Under the pieces are notes generated by a model. That model saw nothing but the letters and a program-made list of their open reading frames with translations. It did no database searches and was not told the DNA's origin. From Microbacterium enclense (GTDB lineage: Bacteria; Actinomycetota; Actinomycetes; Actinomycetales; Microbacteriaceae), in contig NZ_KQ758467.1 in NCBI RefSeq assembly GCF_001456955.1, positions 418,672 through 482,671 of the forward strand: a stretch of DNA of 64,000 nucleotides. Reading direction: 5' to 3'. Shown in pieces: positions 25,982-35,163 of the stretch. Numbering within the stretch: the first letter of the stretch is position 1; the number at the start of each line of letters is the position of its first letter. A program made the translations under genes and the position numbers.

Positions 25982-27094
25982 ATGACCCCGTTCGTCCCCA
26001 CCGCCCGCAGGACACCTGCGCGGCGCGTCCCTCTCGCTGCGGCGGCCGCGGCCGCCTCATCGGCCGCGCTCATCCTGCTCGCCGCAGCTCCCGCCCACGC
26101 GGCTGCAACCGTCGCCACCCTGGAGGGCCAGGATGCCGCGACCGCCGCGGAATCCCTGATCGGCGAGCACGTCTCGCTGTCGTCCGCCTCGCTCGCGCTC
26201 GGCCGCGCCGTCCAGGCGGGCACGTTCAGCGACCTCGACCTCGGCCTGCCCTCCGGCGCGGTCGCGGGGGTGGCGCTCAGCACCGGTTCGCTGCGCGCGG
26301 CCGATCCGGCAGCGGCCGCAGACGTGGACTTCACCGCGTCGGCGCTCACCGGCCCGAACACCAAGCTCACGACCACGGGTGATCTGGGCGGACCGGGTTC
26401 GGCTCTGCTCGAGACGTCGTTCGCGGTGACCACCTACGACGCGGCGGAGCTGCGCCTCGCCGTCATTCCCGAGGGCGACAAGCTGACAATCGTTTACCAC
26501 ATCGGTAGCGAGGAGTACGCGGGCTGGGCGGAGCGCGACTACACCGATGCCTTCGGCGTGTACGTCGATGGCCGCCTCTGCTCGACGCTGGGCGACGTGC
26601 CGGTGGGCGTGGCCACCCTGAACGCCGACACCCGCTCGGAGCTGTACGTCTCGAACCTCACCGCCGACGGAGCCCCCGGCCCGCGCGGCACCGAGATGAA
26701 CGGCTACTCCGTCGCACTCACCTGCACCGCCGACGTCACCCCCGGGCAGCCGGTCGAGGTCGTGGCCGCGGTCGCCGACACGGTCGACGGTCAGCTCGAC
26801 TCGACACTGCTGCTCGCCGCGAACGGCATCAGCTCGGTACCCGGCGTGCCGCAGCCGTCGCCCACGCCGACCGAGGCCGAGCCCACGGCATCCGCCGCTC
26901 CCGTCCCGGCGTCGGTCACCGGCCCCGCCGCGACCGGAGCGACCCGCCCCGGCTCGCCGCTCGCGATCACCGGTGTGGACTCGGCCGCGCTGCTCGGCGG
27001 TGCGGGACTCGCTGCCGCCGCGGTCGGCGCGGGGGCCGTGGCCCTCGTCGTCGCACGGCGTCGGCGCACCGCTCGCGAGGTGAGCGAGCAGTGA
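25982..27094 (+). CDS. choice-of-anchor L surface protein
   Basis: Protein of 370 residues. A signal peptide (about 1-41, ending APAHA) leads to a choice-of-anchor-L domain: 'LVIPEGDKLTIVYHIGSEEYAGW', followed by 'DAFGVYVDG'. A Pro/Thr/Ala-rich stalk and a C-terminal sorting-like tail (ITGVDS, membrane helix, RRRR) follow. It is probably held at the envelope and may bind polymers or neighbouring cells. It is first of three overlapping genes ending with a membrane-anchored GH32, so it may bind or organise levan at the surface. That last point is inference. Confidence 0.82.
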   Translation: MTPFVPTARRTPARRVPLAAAAAAASSAALILLAAAPAHAAATVATLEGQDAATAAESLIGEHVSLSSASLALGRAVQAGTFSDLDLGLPSGAVAGVALSTGSLRAADPAAAADVDFTASALTGPNTKLTTTGDLGGPGSALLETSFAVTTYDAAELRLAVIPEGDKLTIVYHIGSEEYAGWAERDYTDAFGVYVDGRLCSTLGDVPVGVATLNADTRSELYVSNLTADGAPGPRGTEMNGYSVALTCTADVTPGQPVEVVAAVADTVDGQLDSTLLLAANGISSVPGVPQPSPTPTEAEPTASAAPVPASVTGPAATGATRPGSPLAITGVDSAALLGGAGLAAAAVGAGAVALVVARRRRTAREVSEQ

Positions 27095-28155
27095 TCCGCG
27101 TCGGCTCCCGTCTCCTCGCCCTCGCCGGCGGTGTGCTCCTCGGTGCGACCCTCTCCTCGATGCCGGCGAGTGCGGCGACGACCTCTCCACTGTCGGCCGA
27201 CGTCACCGTGACGTCCGACGACACGGCGACCGTCTCCGACGTGCGGTGGGAACTGCCCGCCGACGCCGCACCGGGCGACGTCGTGACGCTGGCGCTGCCC
27301 GAGCACGCGGGTGCGGCGGCGGGAGCCGACTGGATCGCCTCGACCGGGGTGTCGATCGGGGTCGTCCGCCTCGACGACACCGGTACCGCCGTGATCGAGT
27401 TGACCGAGGCCGCCGCCGACCCCGCGAACCGTCGCGGCGAAATGGTCGTGCGCTCGGTGCTCGAAGAATCGGCGCCCACGATCGTCTCCTCGGCATCCAC
27501 CGCCGACGCCGTCCTGCGTCCGGGGGAGGTGCCCGGCCCGTTCTTCGGGGCACCCGACCGCTCGCGCGGCAACAAGTACGGCGCCTGGACCGACGAGACC
27601 GAGACGCGCGCCCGCTGGGTGCTCGAGGCGCCGCGGGGCCCCTGGGACACGCTCGACATCGTCGACCGCCCCGTCGGCGGCCAGCGGGTGGACTGCACCG
27701 CGGGCGTGCGCGTCCGAGCGGCCGGTGAGACCGACCCCGCCACGGGCTACCTGGTGGACCCGGTCGACGTTCCCACCGAACGTGTGAGCGTCGCGTGCGA
27801 CGAGTCCGGCGTGAGCGTGCGCGTGCAGCCCGTGGGCGACGAGATCGTCGAGGTGACCGTCGAGACGGTTCCCGATGCCGCGTCGAGCGAGCTGGCCAAC
27901 GCCGCCGACTTCGCCGCGCAGCGCTCCGAGCCGGGCGACGCCATCCGCACGGTCTCGTTCGTGCCCCGCCTCGGCGTCGCGCCGTCACCGACGCCCACCC
28001 TTCCCCCCGTCGTCGAAACGCCCCGCCCGGGGCTGCCCGACCGTTTGGCGGAGACGGGGACGGATGCCGCCCCGCCCGCCTTCATCGGGGCCGTGCTCCT
28101 GCTGGCCGGCGCGGCAGCAGCGGTCCGCCGGCGACGGACGAGGAGTCGCGCATGA
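27091..28155 (+). CDS. LAxTG-type cell-wall surface protein
   Basis: Protein of 354 residues with a signal peptide (about 1-29, PASAA), a beta-rich extracellular part resembling adhesin folds ('ADVTVTSDDTATVSDVRWEL'), a Pro/Thr stalk, and the ending LAETG + helix + RRRRTRSR. The ending is a sortase sorting signal of the LAxTG type common in actinobacteria. The GTG start overlaps the previous stop (GTGA). It is likely linked to peptidoglycan; its ligand is unknown. No sortase gene lies in this window. Confidence 0.8.
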   Translation: MIRVGSRLLALAGGVLLGATLSSMPASAATTSPLSADVTVTSDDTATVSDVRWELPADAAPGDVVTLALPEHAGAAAGADWIASTGVSIGVVRLDDTGTAVIELTEAAADPANRRGEMVVRSVLEESAPTIVSSASTADAVLRPGEVPGPFFGAPDRSRGNKYGAWTDETETRARWVLEAPRGPWDTLDIVDRPVGGQRVDCTAGVRVRAAGETDPATGYLVDPVDVPTERVSVACDESGVSVRVQPVGDEIVEVTVETVPDAASSELANAADFAAQRSEPGDAIRTVSFVPRLGVAPSPTPTLPPVVETPRPGLPDRLAETGTDAAPPAFIGAVLLLAGAAAAVRRRRTRSRA

Positions 28156-29786
28156 CGGACGCCACGACCGGTCGCCGGCTCGGACGCGCGCGCCTCGGCA
28201 TCCTCGTCTCCCTGGTCGCGGCACTCGTGGCCGTGATCCTCGTCATCGTGCTCGTGCCGCGCAGCGAACAGGTCGCGCCCGAGCCGTCGCCCACCTCGAC
28301 ACCCGCGCCCACCCCCGATGCCTTCGCCACGCCCGAGGGGTGGGAGAGGTTCCGGCCCGTCTTCCACCTGACGCCCGAGCAGCACTGGATCAACGACCCC
28401 CAGCGCCCCGTCTTCGTCGACGGCGAGTGGCGGCTGTACTACCTCTACAACGCCGACTACCCCGAGGGCAACGGCACCGAGTGGCACCTGGCGACCTCCA
28501 CCGACATGGTCACGTGGAAGAACCGCGGCGTCGCGATCGAGAAGTACCGCAACGGTCTCGGCGACATCCTCACCGGCAGCGCCGTCGTCGACGAGCGCGA
28601 CACGGCGGGGTTCGGGGCGGGGGCGATCGTCGCCCTCGCCACCCAGCAGGACGACGGCGTGCAGCGCCAGTCGCTGTTCGTCTCGACGGACGGCGGTACG
28701 ACTTTCCAGGATTACGAGGGGAACCCCGTCATGGACAACCCCGGCGCGACCGACTGGCGCGACCCGAAGATCGTGTGGGACGACGCCCGCGGGCGGTGGG
28801 TCATGGTGCTGGCCGAGGGGGAGCGACTGGGCTTCTACACCTCGCAGAACCTCCGCGAGTGGACCTACGCGTCCGATTTCGTGCGCACCGACTACGGGTT
28901 GCTCGAGTGCCCCGATCTGTTCGAGATGGTCGATCCGACCACGGGTCGACGCACCTGGGTGCTGGGTGCGAGCGCCGACGCCTCCTCTCTGGGCGGCACG
29001 ACCGGCTTCGCGTACTGGACGGGTGCGTGGGACGGCGAGCGCTTCACCGCCGACACCGACGAGCCGCAGTGGCTCGACGGGGGCGCCGACTTCTACGCCG
29101 CCGTGACGTGGGACGACCCGCGCGACGGCGATGACGGCCGGCTCGAGCGTCGGTACGCGCTCGGGTGGATCAACAACTGGGCGTACGCCCGCGACCTGCC
29201 CGGCGGCGCCTGGCAGGGTGGGTCGCTCTCGACCACGCGCGAGATCGTGCTGCGCGAGATCGACGGCCGGCTGTCGCTTCTGTCGCAGCCGATCGCAACA
29301 CTCGAGGCGCGGGAGGGCGAGAGCGCGACAGCGCAGAGCTTCGCGGTCGCGCCGGGCGACATCGTCGACCTGCCCGTACAGCCCCGCACCGGTGGGTATC
29401 GCCTGCGTGCCCGGCTCGAGGCGCCCGACGCGAGCGAGGTGCGCTTGCGTTTCGGTTCCGGCGATGCCGAGGTGACCGTCGGTTACGACGCCGGGGCGGG
29501 AGTGGTCTTCCTCGATCGCCGTCACGATGCGGTGGCGGATGCCATGCCCGAGACGTACCGCGAGGTGCGCACCGCGCCGGTGGAGGCCGACGGCACCGTG
29601 ACGCTCGACATCCTGGTCGACGCGTCGTCGATCGAGGTGTTCACCGGCGACGGGCGCGCGTCTCTGACCTCGGCCGCCTACGTCGACACCCGCGCGGGCG
29701 TCACCGCCGAGGCGGTCGGCGGGGCCATCGGCATCCGGGATCTGTCCCTCACCCCGCTGGCCGTCAACGATCCGAACGCCCCCTGA
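28152..29786 (+). CDS. membrane-anchored extracellular GH32 levanase-type enzyme
   Basis: Protein of 544 residues. One uncleaved membrane helix (about 14-36) and a Pro/Thr linker hold a GH32 domain outside the cell. Catalytic acids are Asp82 in WINDPQRP, Asp204 in WRDPK and Glu252 in LECPDLFE, followed by a beta-sandwich. The NDPQRP variant is shared with the secreted enzyme at 13200-14759. It likely trims levan or related fructan at the surface. It starts with ATGA overlap after an AGGAG box, as last gene of the surface operon. Confidence 0.9.
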   Translation: MTDATTGRRLGRARLGILVSLVAALVAVILVIVLVPRSEQVAPEPSPTSTPAPTPDAFATPEGWERFRPVFHLTPEQHWINDPQRPVFVDGEWRLYYLYNADYPEGNGTEWHLATSTDMVTWKNRGVAIEKYRNGLGDILTGSAVVDERDTAGFGAGAIVALATQQDDGVQRQSLFVSTDGGTTFQDYEGNPVMDNPGATDWRDPKIVWDDARGRWVMVLAEGERLGFYTSQNLREWTYASDFVRTDYGLLECPDLFEMVDPTTGRRTWVLGASADASSLGGTTGFAYWTGAWDGERFTADTDEPQWLDGGADFYAAVTWDDPRDGDDGRLERRYALGWINNWAYARDLPGGAWQGGSLSTTREIVLREIDGRLSLLSQPIATLEAREGESATAQSFAVAPGDIVDLPVQPRTGGYRLRARLEAPDASEVRLRFGSGDAEVTVGYDAGAGVVFLDRRHDAVADAMPETYREVRTAPVEADGTVTLDILVDASSIEVFTGDGRASLTSAAYVDTRAGVTAEAVGGAIGIRDLSLTPLAVNDPNAP

Positions 29787-29869
29787 GCAGCGGCTGCACC
29801 GTACGCCCCTACCCGGTGCGGCCGCCTCCACCATGCCCGTGCATCGAGGATGCGCGAGCGTCGTGGGCC

Positions 29870-29907
29870 GGCGGCCGTGTCGAGCTTCCCCGCTCGGCAC
29901 GGCCGCC
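29870..29907. terminator. bidirectional terminator hairpin
   Basis: Arms GGCGGCCGTG and CACGGCCGCC form a perfect 10-bp stem, with an inner CGAGC/GCTCG stem and a TTCCCC loop. It lies between the convergent GH32 and LacI genes and can serve both. Confidence 0.75.
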
Positions 29908-29954
29908 ATCGTCGTGAATGCGGCCGGCGCGCGAACGCACTCCGAGCGCGGTGG

Positions 29955-30929
29955 TCAGGACGTCCAGCCGTGACGCAGGGCCACCGGGAGCGGGTCCTGC
30001 GCGGCGACATCCGCGGTGGCATCGGCCATCCGCTCGAGGAGCAGGTCGACCGCCCGCCTCGCCATGCGTTCGATGGGCTGCCGGACGGTGGTGAGGCCGG
30101 GGACGGCCAGTTGCAGCGCCGCGGAGCCGTCATAGCCGACGATGCGCAGGTCGTCGGGCACCCGCCGTCCGGTCTTGCGCGCCCACTCCAGCGCCATCAG
30201 GGCGGTGAGGTCGTCGCTGGCGAAGACGCCGTCGCAGGGGTTCACGGTCAGCCACGTCTCGATCACCGCGCGTCGTTCGTCGAGCGAGGTGTCGTAGCCG
30301 TACGCCATGACGCGTGCCTCGAGCCCGTGCGCGGCCATGCGTTCGCGGTAGGCGGCCGCGCGCTGGTTGCCGGGGTGATCGGTGGCGGTCAGGTGCACGG
30401 GCGCGCGGGATCCGCGGGCGATGAGGTGCTCGGTGGCGAGCACGCCGCCGGTGCGATTGTCGCTGTGGACGGTCGGGATGCCGTCTCCGAGGCGCCGGTC
30501 GATGGCCACGATCGGGAGGTCGGCGCGACCGTATCCGGCCACGTCGCGGTTGTGCGTCGAGCTGATGATGCCGTCGACCCGATTGCCCTGCAGCAGGTCG
30601 AGATACTTCTCCTCGCGCTCGGGGGTGTCGTGGCAGTCGCACAGCAGCATCTTGTAGCCGCGCTCGGCGAGCGCTCCCTCCGCGTGCGAGGCGAGTTCGC
30701 CGAAGAACGGGTCGGCGACGGTCGGCACGATCAGTCCCACCAACGTCGAGCGCTGACCGATGAGCGACCGGGCGATCTCGTTCGGACGGTACCCGAGCTC
30801 GGCGACCGCGTCGTCGACGCGCTTCTTTATGTCGTCGCTGAGGTAGCCCCGATTGTTGAGCACGCGCGAGACGGTGGTGACCGAGACGCCGGCGCGCGCG
30901 GCGACGTCTTGCAGCTTGGGTCGGCTCAT
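29955..30929 (-). CDS. LacI-family regulator, probable levansucrase/surface-operon repressor
   Basis: Regulator of 324 residues: HTH at residues 4-25 (LQDVAARAGVSVTTVSRVLN), hinge LGYRPNEIARSL, then a sugar-sensing domain with 'VGLIVPTVADPFFGELA' and 'DGVFASDDLTALMALE'. It lies at the end of the fructan cluster, convergent with the surface operon. The single strong LacI palindrome nearby, at 25785-25804 between levansucrase and the surface operon, is its best candidate target. Confidence 0.93.
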   Translation of the reverse strand: MSRPKLQDVAARAGVSVTTVSRVLNNRGYLSDDIKKRVDDAVAELGYRPNEIARSLIGQRSTLVGLIVPTVADPFFGELASHAEGALAERGYKMLLCDCHDTPEREEKYLDLLQGNRVDGIISSTHNRDVAGYGRADLPIVAIDRRLGDGIPTVHSDNRTGGVLATEHLIARGSRAPVHLTATDHPGNQRAAAYRERMAAHGLEARVMAYGYDTSLDERRAVIETWLTVNPCDGVFASDDLTALMALEWARKTGRRVPDDLRIVGYDGSAALQLAVPGLTTVRQPIERMARRAVDLLLERMADATADVAAQDPLPVALRHGWTS

Positions 30930-31031
30930 CGGGTGCTCATCGGGTGCTCGTCGGGTCGCGGGGCGGGTCGCCTTCGACGCTATCCCACCGTCGGGTCGCG
31001 CCCGGTGCGCGCGCGTGGAGCGTCCGCATCG

Positions 31032-31598
31032 TCAGCGCGCGGCCGGTCCCACGATGGCGTCGACGAGCAGCAGCATGTCGTCTTGGCCGAAGTCCTCGCG
31101 GCTGAGCGCGCGCAGGATGACGGCGCCCAGCAGGGCGTCGGCTGCGGCGTCCAGTCGGGGGCCGGTGATCCCGCCCATCGCCTGCGACAGGCGGTGGCTG
31201 AGCGGGGCGGCGAGGATCTCGGCGCGAAGGCGTCGTCCGGTCTCGGCGCTGCCCGCTGCGGCCGCGACGAGGGATCGCAGCAGTCCCTCGCCGTCGGGGC
31301 TCGCGCGAAGCGTGAACAGGTCGGTCAACCAGGCGGCGAGATCGGCGCGGGCGTCGCCGGTGTCGGGGAGGTCGCGGCGGCCGCCCAGCAGGCGCCCCTC
31401 GAGGATCGCCTCGGCGATGACGTCGCCCTTACTCGGCCACCAGCGGTAGATCGTCTGCTTGCCCACACCGGCCCGGCGGGCGATGCCCTCCATCGTCAGG
31501 TGGTCGTAGCCGCGTTCGGTGAAGAGTGACACGGCGGCGTCGAGGATCGCCAGGCGCGCGGCTTCGCTGCGGACGGGACCGGTGCGCGAGAGAGCCAT
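31032..31598 (-). CDS. TetR-family regulator of MMPL transporter
   Basis: Regulator of 188 residues with N-terminal HTH ('RGYDHLTMEGIARRAGVGKQTIYRWWPSKGDV') and a TetR-type C-terminal domain. The ATG at 31598 is used; an ATG three codons upstream is possible. It is divergent from the MMPL gene with about 117 bp between the starts, the usual arrangement of an efflux pump and its local repressor. A weak CACA/TGTG palindrome overlaps the start area. Confidence 0.9.
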   Translation of the reverse strand: MALSRTGPVRSEAARLAILDAAVSLFTERGYDHLTMEGIARRAGVGKQTIYRWWPSKGDVIAEAILEGRLLGGRRDLPDTGDARADLAAWLTDLFTLRASPDGEGLLRSLVAAAAGSAETGRRLRAEILAAPLSHRLSQAMGGITGPRLDAAADALLGAVILRALSREDFGQDDMLLLVDAIVGPAAR

Positions 31599-31715
31599 GA
31601 CACACATTGTGCGCGATGTCGAGCGAGAACAAGACGAGACGGTGCGTGTTATCTTTTCCCGGACTGGTCGGAGCCGACGGTGCTCCCTCGCGCGCACCGC
31701 ACGAGAGGAACCCGC

Positions 31716-34313
31716 ATGGCCGAACTGCTGCATCGCCTTGGAACCTTCGCCGCTCGGCGCGCGTGGACCGTGATCGTCGCCTGGGCGGTGATCCTCGGTG
31801 CGGTCGTCGGCGGGTTCGCGGTGGGCTTCAAGGGCCTGAGCTCCAGCTTCGACATCCCCGGCACGGCATCCGGTGACGTGATCGCCGAACTGCAGGACGA
31901 ACTTCCCGACTTCAGCGGCGCATCGGGGGCGGTCGTCTTCCGCACCACCGATGGCGAGGCCCTGACCGACGCGCAGAAGAGCGACATCACCGCGCTCGTC
32001 GACTCCGCCGGCGACCTGCCGGACGTCGCGCGCGTGACCGACCCCTTCGACGCGCAAGCCCAGCTCGACGCGCAGCGTCAGCAGGTCGTCGACGGCCGCC
32101 AGCAGCTCGCCGACGCCCGCGCGCAGGCGGAGGCGGGCCAGCAGCAGCTCGACGACGGCGCCGCGCAGCTCGACCAGGGCCAGCAGCAGCTCGACGCCGC
32201 GCGGTCGCAGCTGGAGGCCGCACCCCTGCCCGAGGCGCAGAAGCAGGCGCAGCTCAGCGCGCTCGACGCGCAGCAGGCGCAGCTCGACCAGCAGCGTGCG
32301 GCCCTCGAGCAGCAGCAGACGCAGGTGACCGACGGGCTCGCGCAGATCGCCGCACAGGAGACGCAGCTCGCCGACGGCGCCGAACTGCTGTCGTTCGCGG
32401 ATGCCATCCGCCTGGTCTCCGACGACGGATCGACCGCGATCGTCAACGTGTCGTTCGACAAGCCGCGACTGGAGCTCGCGGAGGCGTCGAAGGAGGCTGT
32501 GGTGGAGCACTTCACGGCCGAGCCCGTCGCGGGCACGGACGTCGCCTTCAATACCGAGATCTCGCAGGGAGTCCCCGAGATCCTCGGGGTCGGTGAGGCC
32601 GTCGGCGTCGCGGTGGCGGCGATCGTGCTCATCGTCGTGCTCGGTTCGCTGCTGGCGGCCTCGTTCCCGATCGTCACCGCGCTCGTCGGTGTGGCGATCG
32701 GCGCCATGGCGACGCTGTCGTTCTCGGGTCTCGTGCAGATGGCATCCGTGACCCCGATCCTCGGTGTGATGCTGGGGCTCGCCGTCGGCATCGACTACGC
32801 GCTCTTCATCCTCTACCGCCACCGTCGACAGCTGCTGCAGGGTGCCGACGTCGTCGAGTCGATCGGGCTCGCCAACGGCACCGCCGGCAACGCGGTCGTG
32901 TTCGCCGGCACGACGGTGATCGTCGCTCTCCTCGCGCTCAACATCACCGGTATCCCGTTCCTCGGGCTCATGGGCACGGCGGGTGCGGTCAGCGTGCTCG
33001 TCGCCGTGCTGATCGCCGTGTCGTTGACGCCGGCGTTGCTGGGCTTGGCGGGGATGCGCATCCTCAGCCGCAAGGCTCGAGCGCGAGCCGTGGCCGCCGG
33101 CCACACGACGGAACACCCGCGCCGCGCCGCCCGCACCGCACCGATCGACGCCGACGAGCACCCCCGCCGCGCCGCGCGGACCGGCCCCGTCGCCACGACG
33201 GGGCGTCCGGTGCGCCCGATGTCGACCATGCGCGCCGTCGTCACGATGGTGGTCGCCACGATCGCTCTGCTCGTGGTCGCCATCCCCGCGCTCTCGATGC
33301 GTCTGGGCCTTCCCGACGGCGGCTCCGAGGCGGAGGACTCGACCGCGTACCAGGCCTTCACCTGGACCGAGGACGCGTTCGGCGCCGGCGCCAACGCCCC
33401 GCTGCTCATCACCGCCGCCCTGCCCGCGGACACCGCCGAGGCCGACGTGCGGGGACTGCAGCTCGACGTCGCGCGCGAGCTGTTCGCGCAAGACGACGTC
33501 GCGGCGGTCGCACCCGTCGCCGTCTCGGACGACCGCACGCTCGCCGCGTTCCAGGTGATCCCGGCGGAGGGGCCGAACGCCGTGTCGACGGAGCAGCTGG
33601 TGCGCGACCTGCGCGCTCTGCCGCCGGTCGACGGCGACATCGACCTCGGTGTCGCGGGAGCAGCCGCGATCAACATCGACATCTCCGAAGGGTTGGCGGA
33701 AGTTCTGCCGATCTACCTGGTCGTGGTGGTGGGCCTGTCGTTCCTCATCATGGTGATGGTGTTCCGGTCAATGCTCGTGCCGCTCATCGCCACCGCGGGC
33801 TTCGTGCTCTCGCTGTTCGCGACATACGGAGCGGTGACCGCGGTCTTCCAGTGGGGCTGGCTCGGCGGGCTGCTCGGCGTGCACAATCCCGGTCCGATCC
33901 TGAGCTTCCTGCCCGTCATCCTGGTCGGCATCCTGTTCGGGCTCGCCATGGACTATCAACTGTTCCTCACAACCGGGATGCGCGAGGCGTGGGCGCACGG
34001 GTCCGCACCGCGGCTGGCGGTCGCTCAGGGCTTCCGGGCCGGTCGCACGGTCGTCACCGCCGCGGCGATCATCATGATCGCGGTGTTCTCCGGTTTCATC
34101 GCCTCCGAATCCGTGATCATCAAGTCGATGGGGCTGGGCCTGGGCCTGGGTGTGCTGTTCGACGCGTTCGTCGTCCGCATGCTGCTCGTTCCGGCGCTCA
34201 TGCACGTGCTCGGCGGTTCTGCGTGGTGGCTGCCCCGCTGGCTCGACCGCATCATTCCCAATGTCGACGTCGAGGGGTCGGCGCTGGAACGCCGCCACCC
34301 CGCGCATCACTGA
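31716..34313 (+). CDS. MMPL-family RND transporter with Gln-rich coiled coil
   Basis: Protein of 865 residues from the ATG at 31716 (GAGAGGAA upstream). Two repeats of one helix, a large outer loop and five helices are seen, with 'AVGIDYALFILYRHR' and 'GLAMDYQLFLTTGMRE' as the conserved Asp motifs. The first outer loop carries a coiled coil rich in Gln, Ala, Leu and Asp (about residues 112-224). A basic linker near residue 470 repeats HPRRAART twice. Family members export lipids or hydrophobic drugs by proton motive force. The divergent TetR gene probably controls it. Confidence 0.92.
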   Translation: MAELLHRLGTFAARRAWTVIVAWAVILGAVVGGFAVGFKGLSSSFDIPGTASGDVIAELQDELPDFSGASGAVVFRTTDGEALTDAQKSDITALVDSAGDLPDVARVTDPFDAQAQLDAQRQQVVDGRQQLADARAQAEAGQQQLDDGAAQLDQGQQQLDAARSQLEAAPLPEAQKQAQLSALDAQQAQLDQQRAALEQQQTQVTDGLAQIAAQETQLADGAELLSFADAIRLVSDDGSTAIVNVSFDKPRLELAEASKEAVVEHFTAEPVAGTDVAFNTEISQGVPEILGVGEAVGVAVAAIVLIVVLGSLLAASFPIVTALVGVAIGAMATLSFSGLVQMASVTPILGVMLGLAVGIDYALFILYRHRRQLLQGADVVESIGLANGTAGNAVVFAGTTVIVALLALNITGIPFLGLMGTAGAVSVLVAVLIAVSLTPALLGLAGMRILSRKARARAVAAGHTTEHPRRAARTAPIDADEHPRRAARTGPVATTGRPVRPMSTMRAVVTMVVATIALLVVAIPALSMRLGLPDGGSEAEDSTAYQAFTWTEDAFGAGANAPLLITAALPADTAEADVRGLQLDVARELFAQDDVAAVAPVAVSDDRTLAAFQVIPAEGPNAVSTEQLVRDLRALPPVDGDIDLGVAGAAAINIDISEGLAEVLPIYLVVVVGLSFLIMVMVFRSMLVPLIATAGFVLSLFATYGAVTAVFQWGWLGGLLGVHNPGPILSFLPVILVGILFGLAMDYQLFLTTGMREAWAHGSAPRLAVAQGFRAGRTVVTAAAIIMIAVFSGFIASESVIIKSMGLGLGLGVLFDAFVVRMLLVPALMHVLGGSAWWLPRWLDRIIPNVDVEGSALERRHPAHH

Positions 34314-34324
34314 GCCCGTCGGGT

Positions 34325-34510
34325 TCAGCCGGAGCGACCGCGCCGACGCCACCATCTCGCGGTCGCGACGCCGACGATCGCCACCGCCAGACCGGCTACG
34401 GGTGGGAGCAGGGCGGTGGGTGCGCTCAGGAGCACCGCGACGCCGCAGGCGATGAACACGAGGATGAGCGCGACGAGCTCGCGGCGGGAGATCGGCGGTC
34501 GGGATGCCAC
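34325..34510 (-). CDS. small two-helix membrane protein
   Basis: Protein of 61 residues from the GTG at 34510 (GGAG 7 bases upstream). Two hydrophobic helices are followed by the basic end ARWWRRRGRSG. The longer open frame upstream has no coding character. Its stop lies 11 bases from the convergent MMPL stop. No family is recognised. Confidence 0.6.
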   Translation of the reverse strand: MASRPPISRRELVALILVFIACGVAVLLSAPTALLPPVAGLAVAIVGVATARWWRRRGRSG

Positions 34511-34753
34511 GATGGTGCTCCACTCGGACGGTGGGCCCGTGAGACGCACGGTGCCCGCGGGGTCGATGAGATGACAAGTCCACGCCCTGAGGGGCGTCCG
34601 TACCTCGTCCGGGGGTGCGATTTCACCCGCTCGCCCCGGCGTGTTGGACCGTCGCCGACGAGACGACGGACGGTCGGCGCCGCGCAACCCCCACGTTCAC
34701 CTCGTCTTGCTGCGGGAGGATTCCGATCTCACCCGAATTCGAGGAGGACGACG

Positions 34754-34942
34754 ATGACTGACCGTGAAGAGACCCAGGACGCCCCCGTCATGGACGGCGC
34801 GACCGACGCCGGCGTCGAGGAGAAGAAGGACGGTGCTCGGGAGCAGCAGGCCGCCGACGCCGCTGTCTCGGAGGACGACCTGCCGACCGAGGACCTGAAG
34901 GACGACCTGCGCAGTATCCGCGGCTACGGCGAGGATCGCTGA
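34754..34942 (+). CDS. small acidic protein
   Basis: Protein of 62 residues, rich in Asp, Glu and Ala, with a strong GAGGAGG box. No cysteine, helix bundle or enzyme motif is visible; it is probably soluble and partly disordered. The C-terminus 'EDLKDDLRSIRGYGEDR' may be a short helix. I do not recognise a family; the good ribosome binding site and codon pattern support a real gene. Confidence 0.6.
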   Translation: MTDREETQDAPVMDGATDAGVEEKKDGAREQQAADAAVSEDDLPTEDLKDDLRSIRGYGEDR

Positions 34943-35123
34943 GTCGGGGCGGACGACGACCCTCGTCCGGAGCCAGGTGGGGGAGAGGCTCGACGGGCGA
35001 GGGTCATCGAGGACGCCAGAGGGGCGTCATCCGCGCCGGCGATGCCGGGGCCGGGTACAAGGAGAGTACGCCGGGTGCCGCGTGGCGGGTGCGGATCACA
35101 GGCAATCCGCAGGCAGTGCTGAT

Positions 35124-35161
35124 CCGGCGCCCGGGCGCCCGAACCGGCGCCCGGGCGCCGG
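35124..35161 (-). terminator. very GC-rich 16-bp hairpin terminator
   Basis: CCGGCGCCCGGGCGCC pairs perfectly with its complement across a CGAACC loop. Each arm is itself a 14-bp palindrome (GGCGCCCGGGCGCC), so the element is also a direct repeat of 20-base period. It starts 2 bases after the stop of the gene at 35164-35412. Confidence 0.65.
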
Positions 35162-35163
35162 TG

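Noticed and set aside
30930..30975. Tandem CGGGTGCTCAT units and CGGGTCG repeats before the LacI gene
   Set aside because: Only two to three short units; this looks like slippage rather than an operator or CRISPR-like array.
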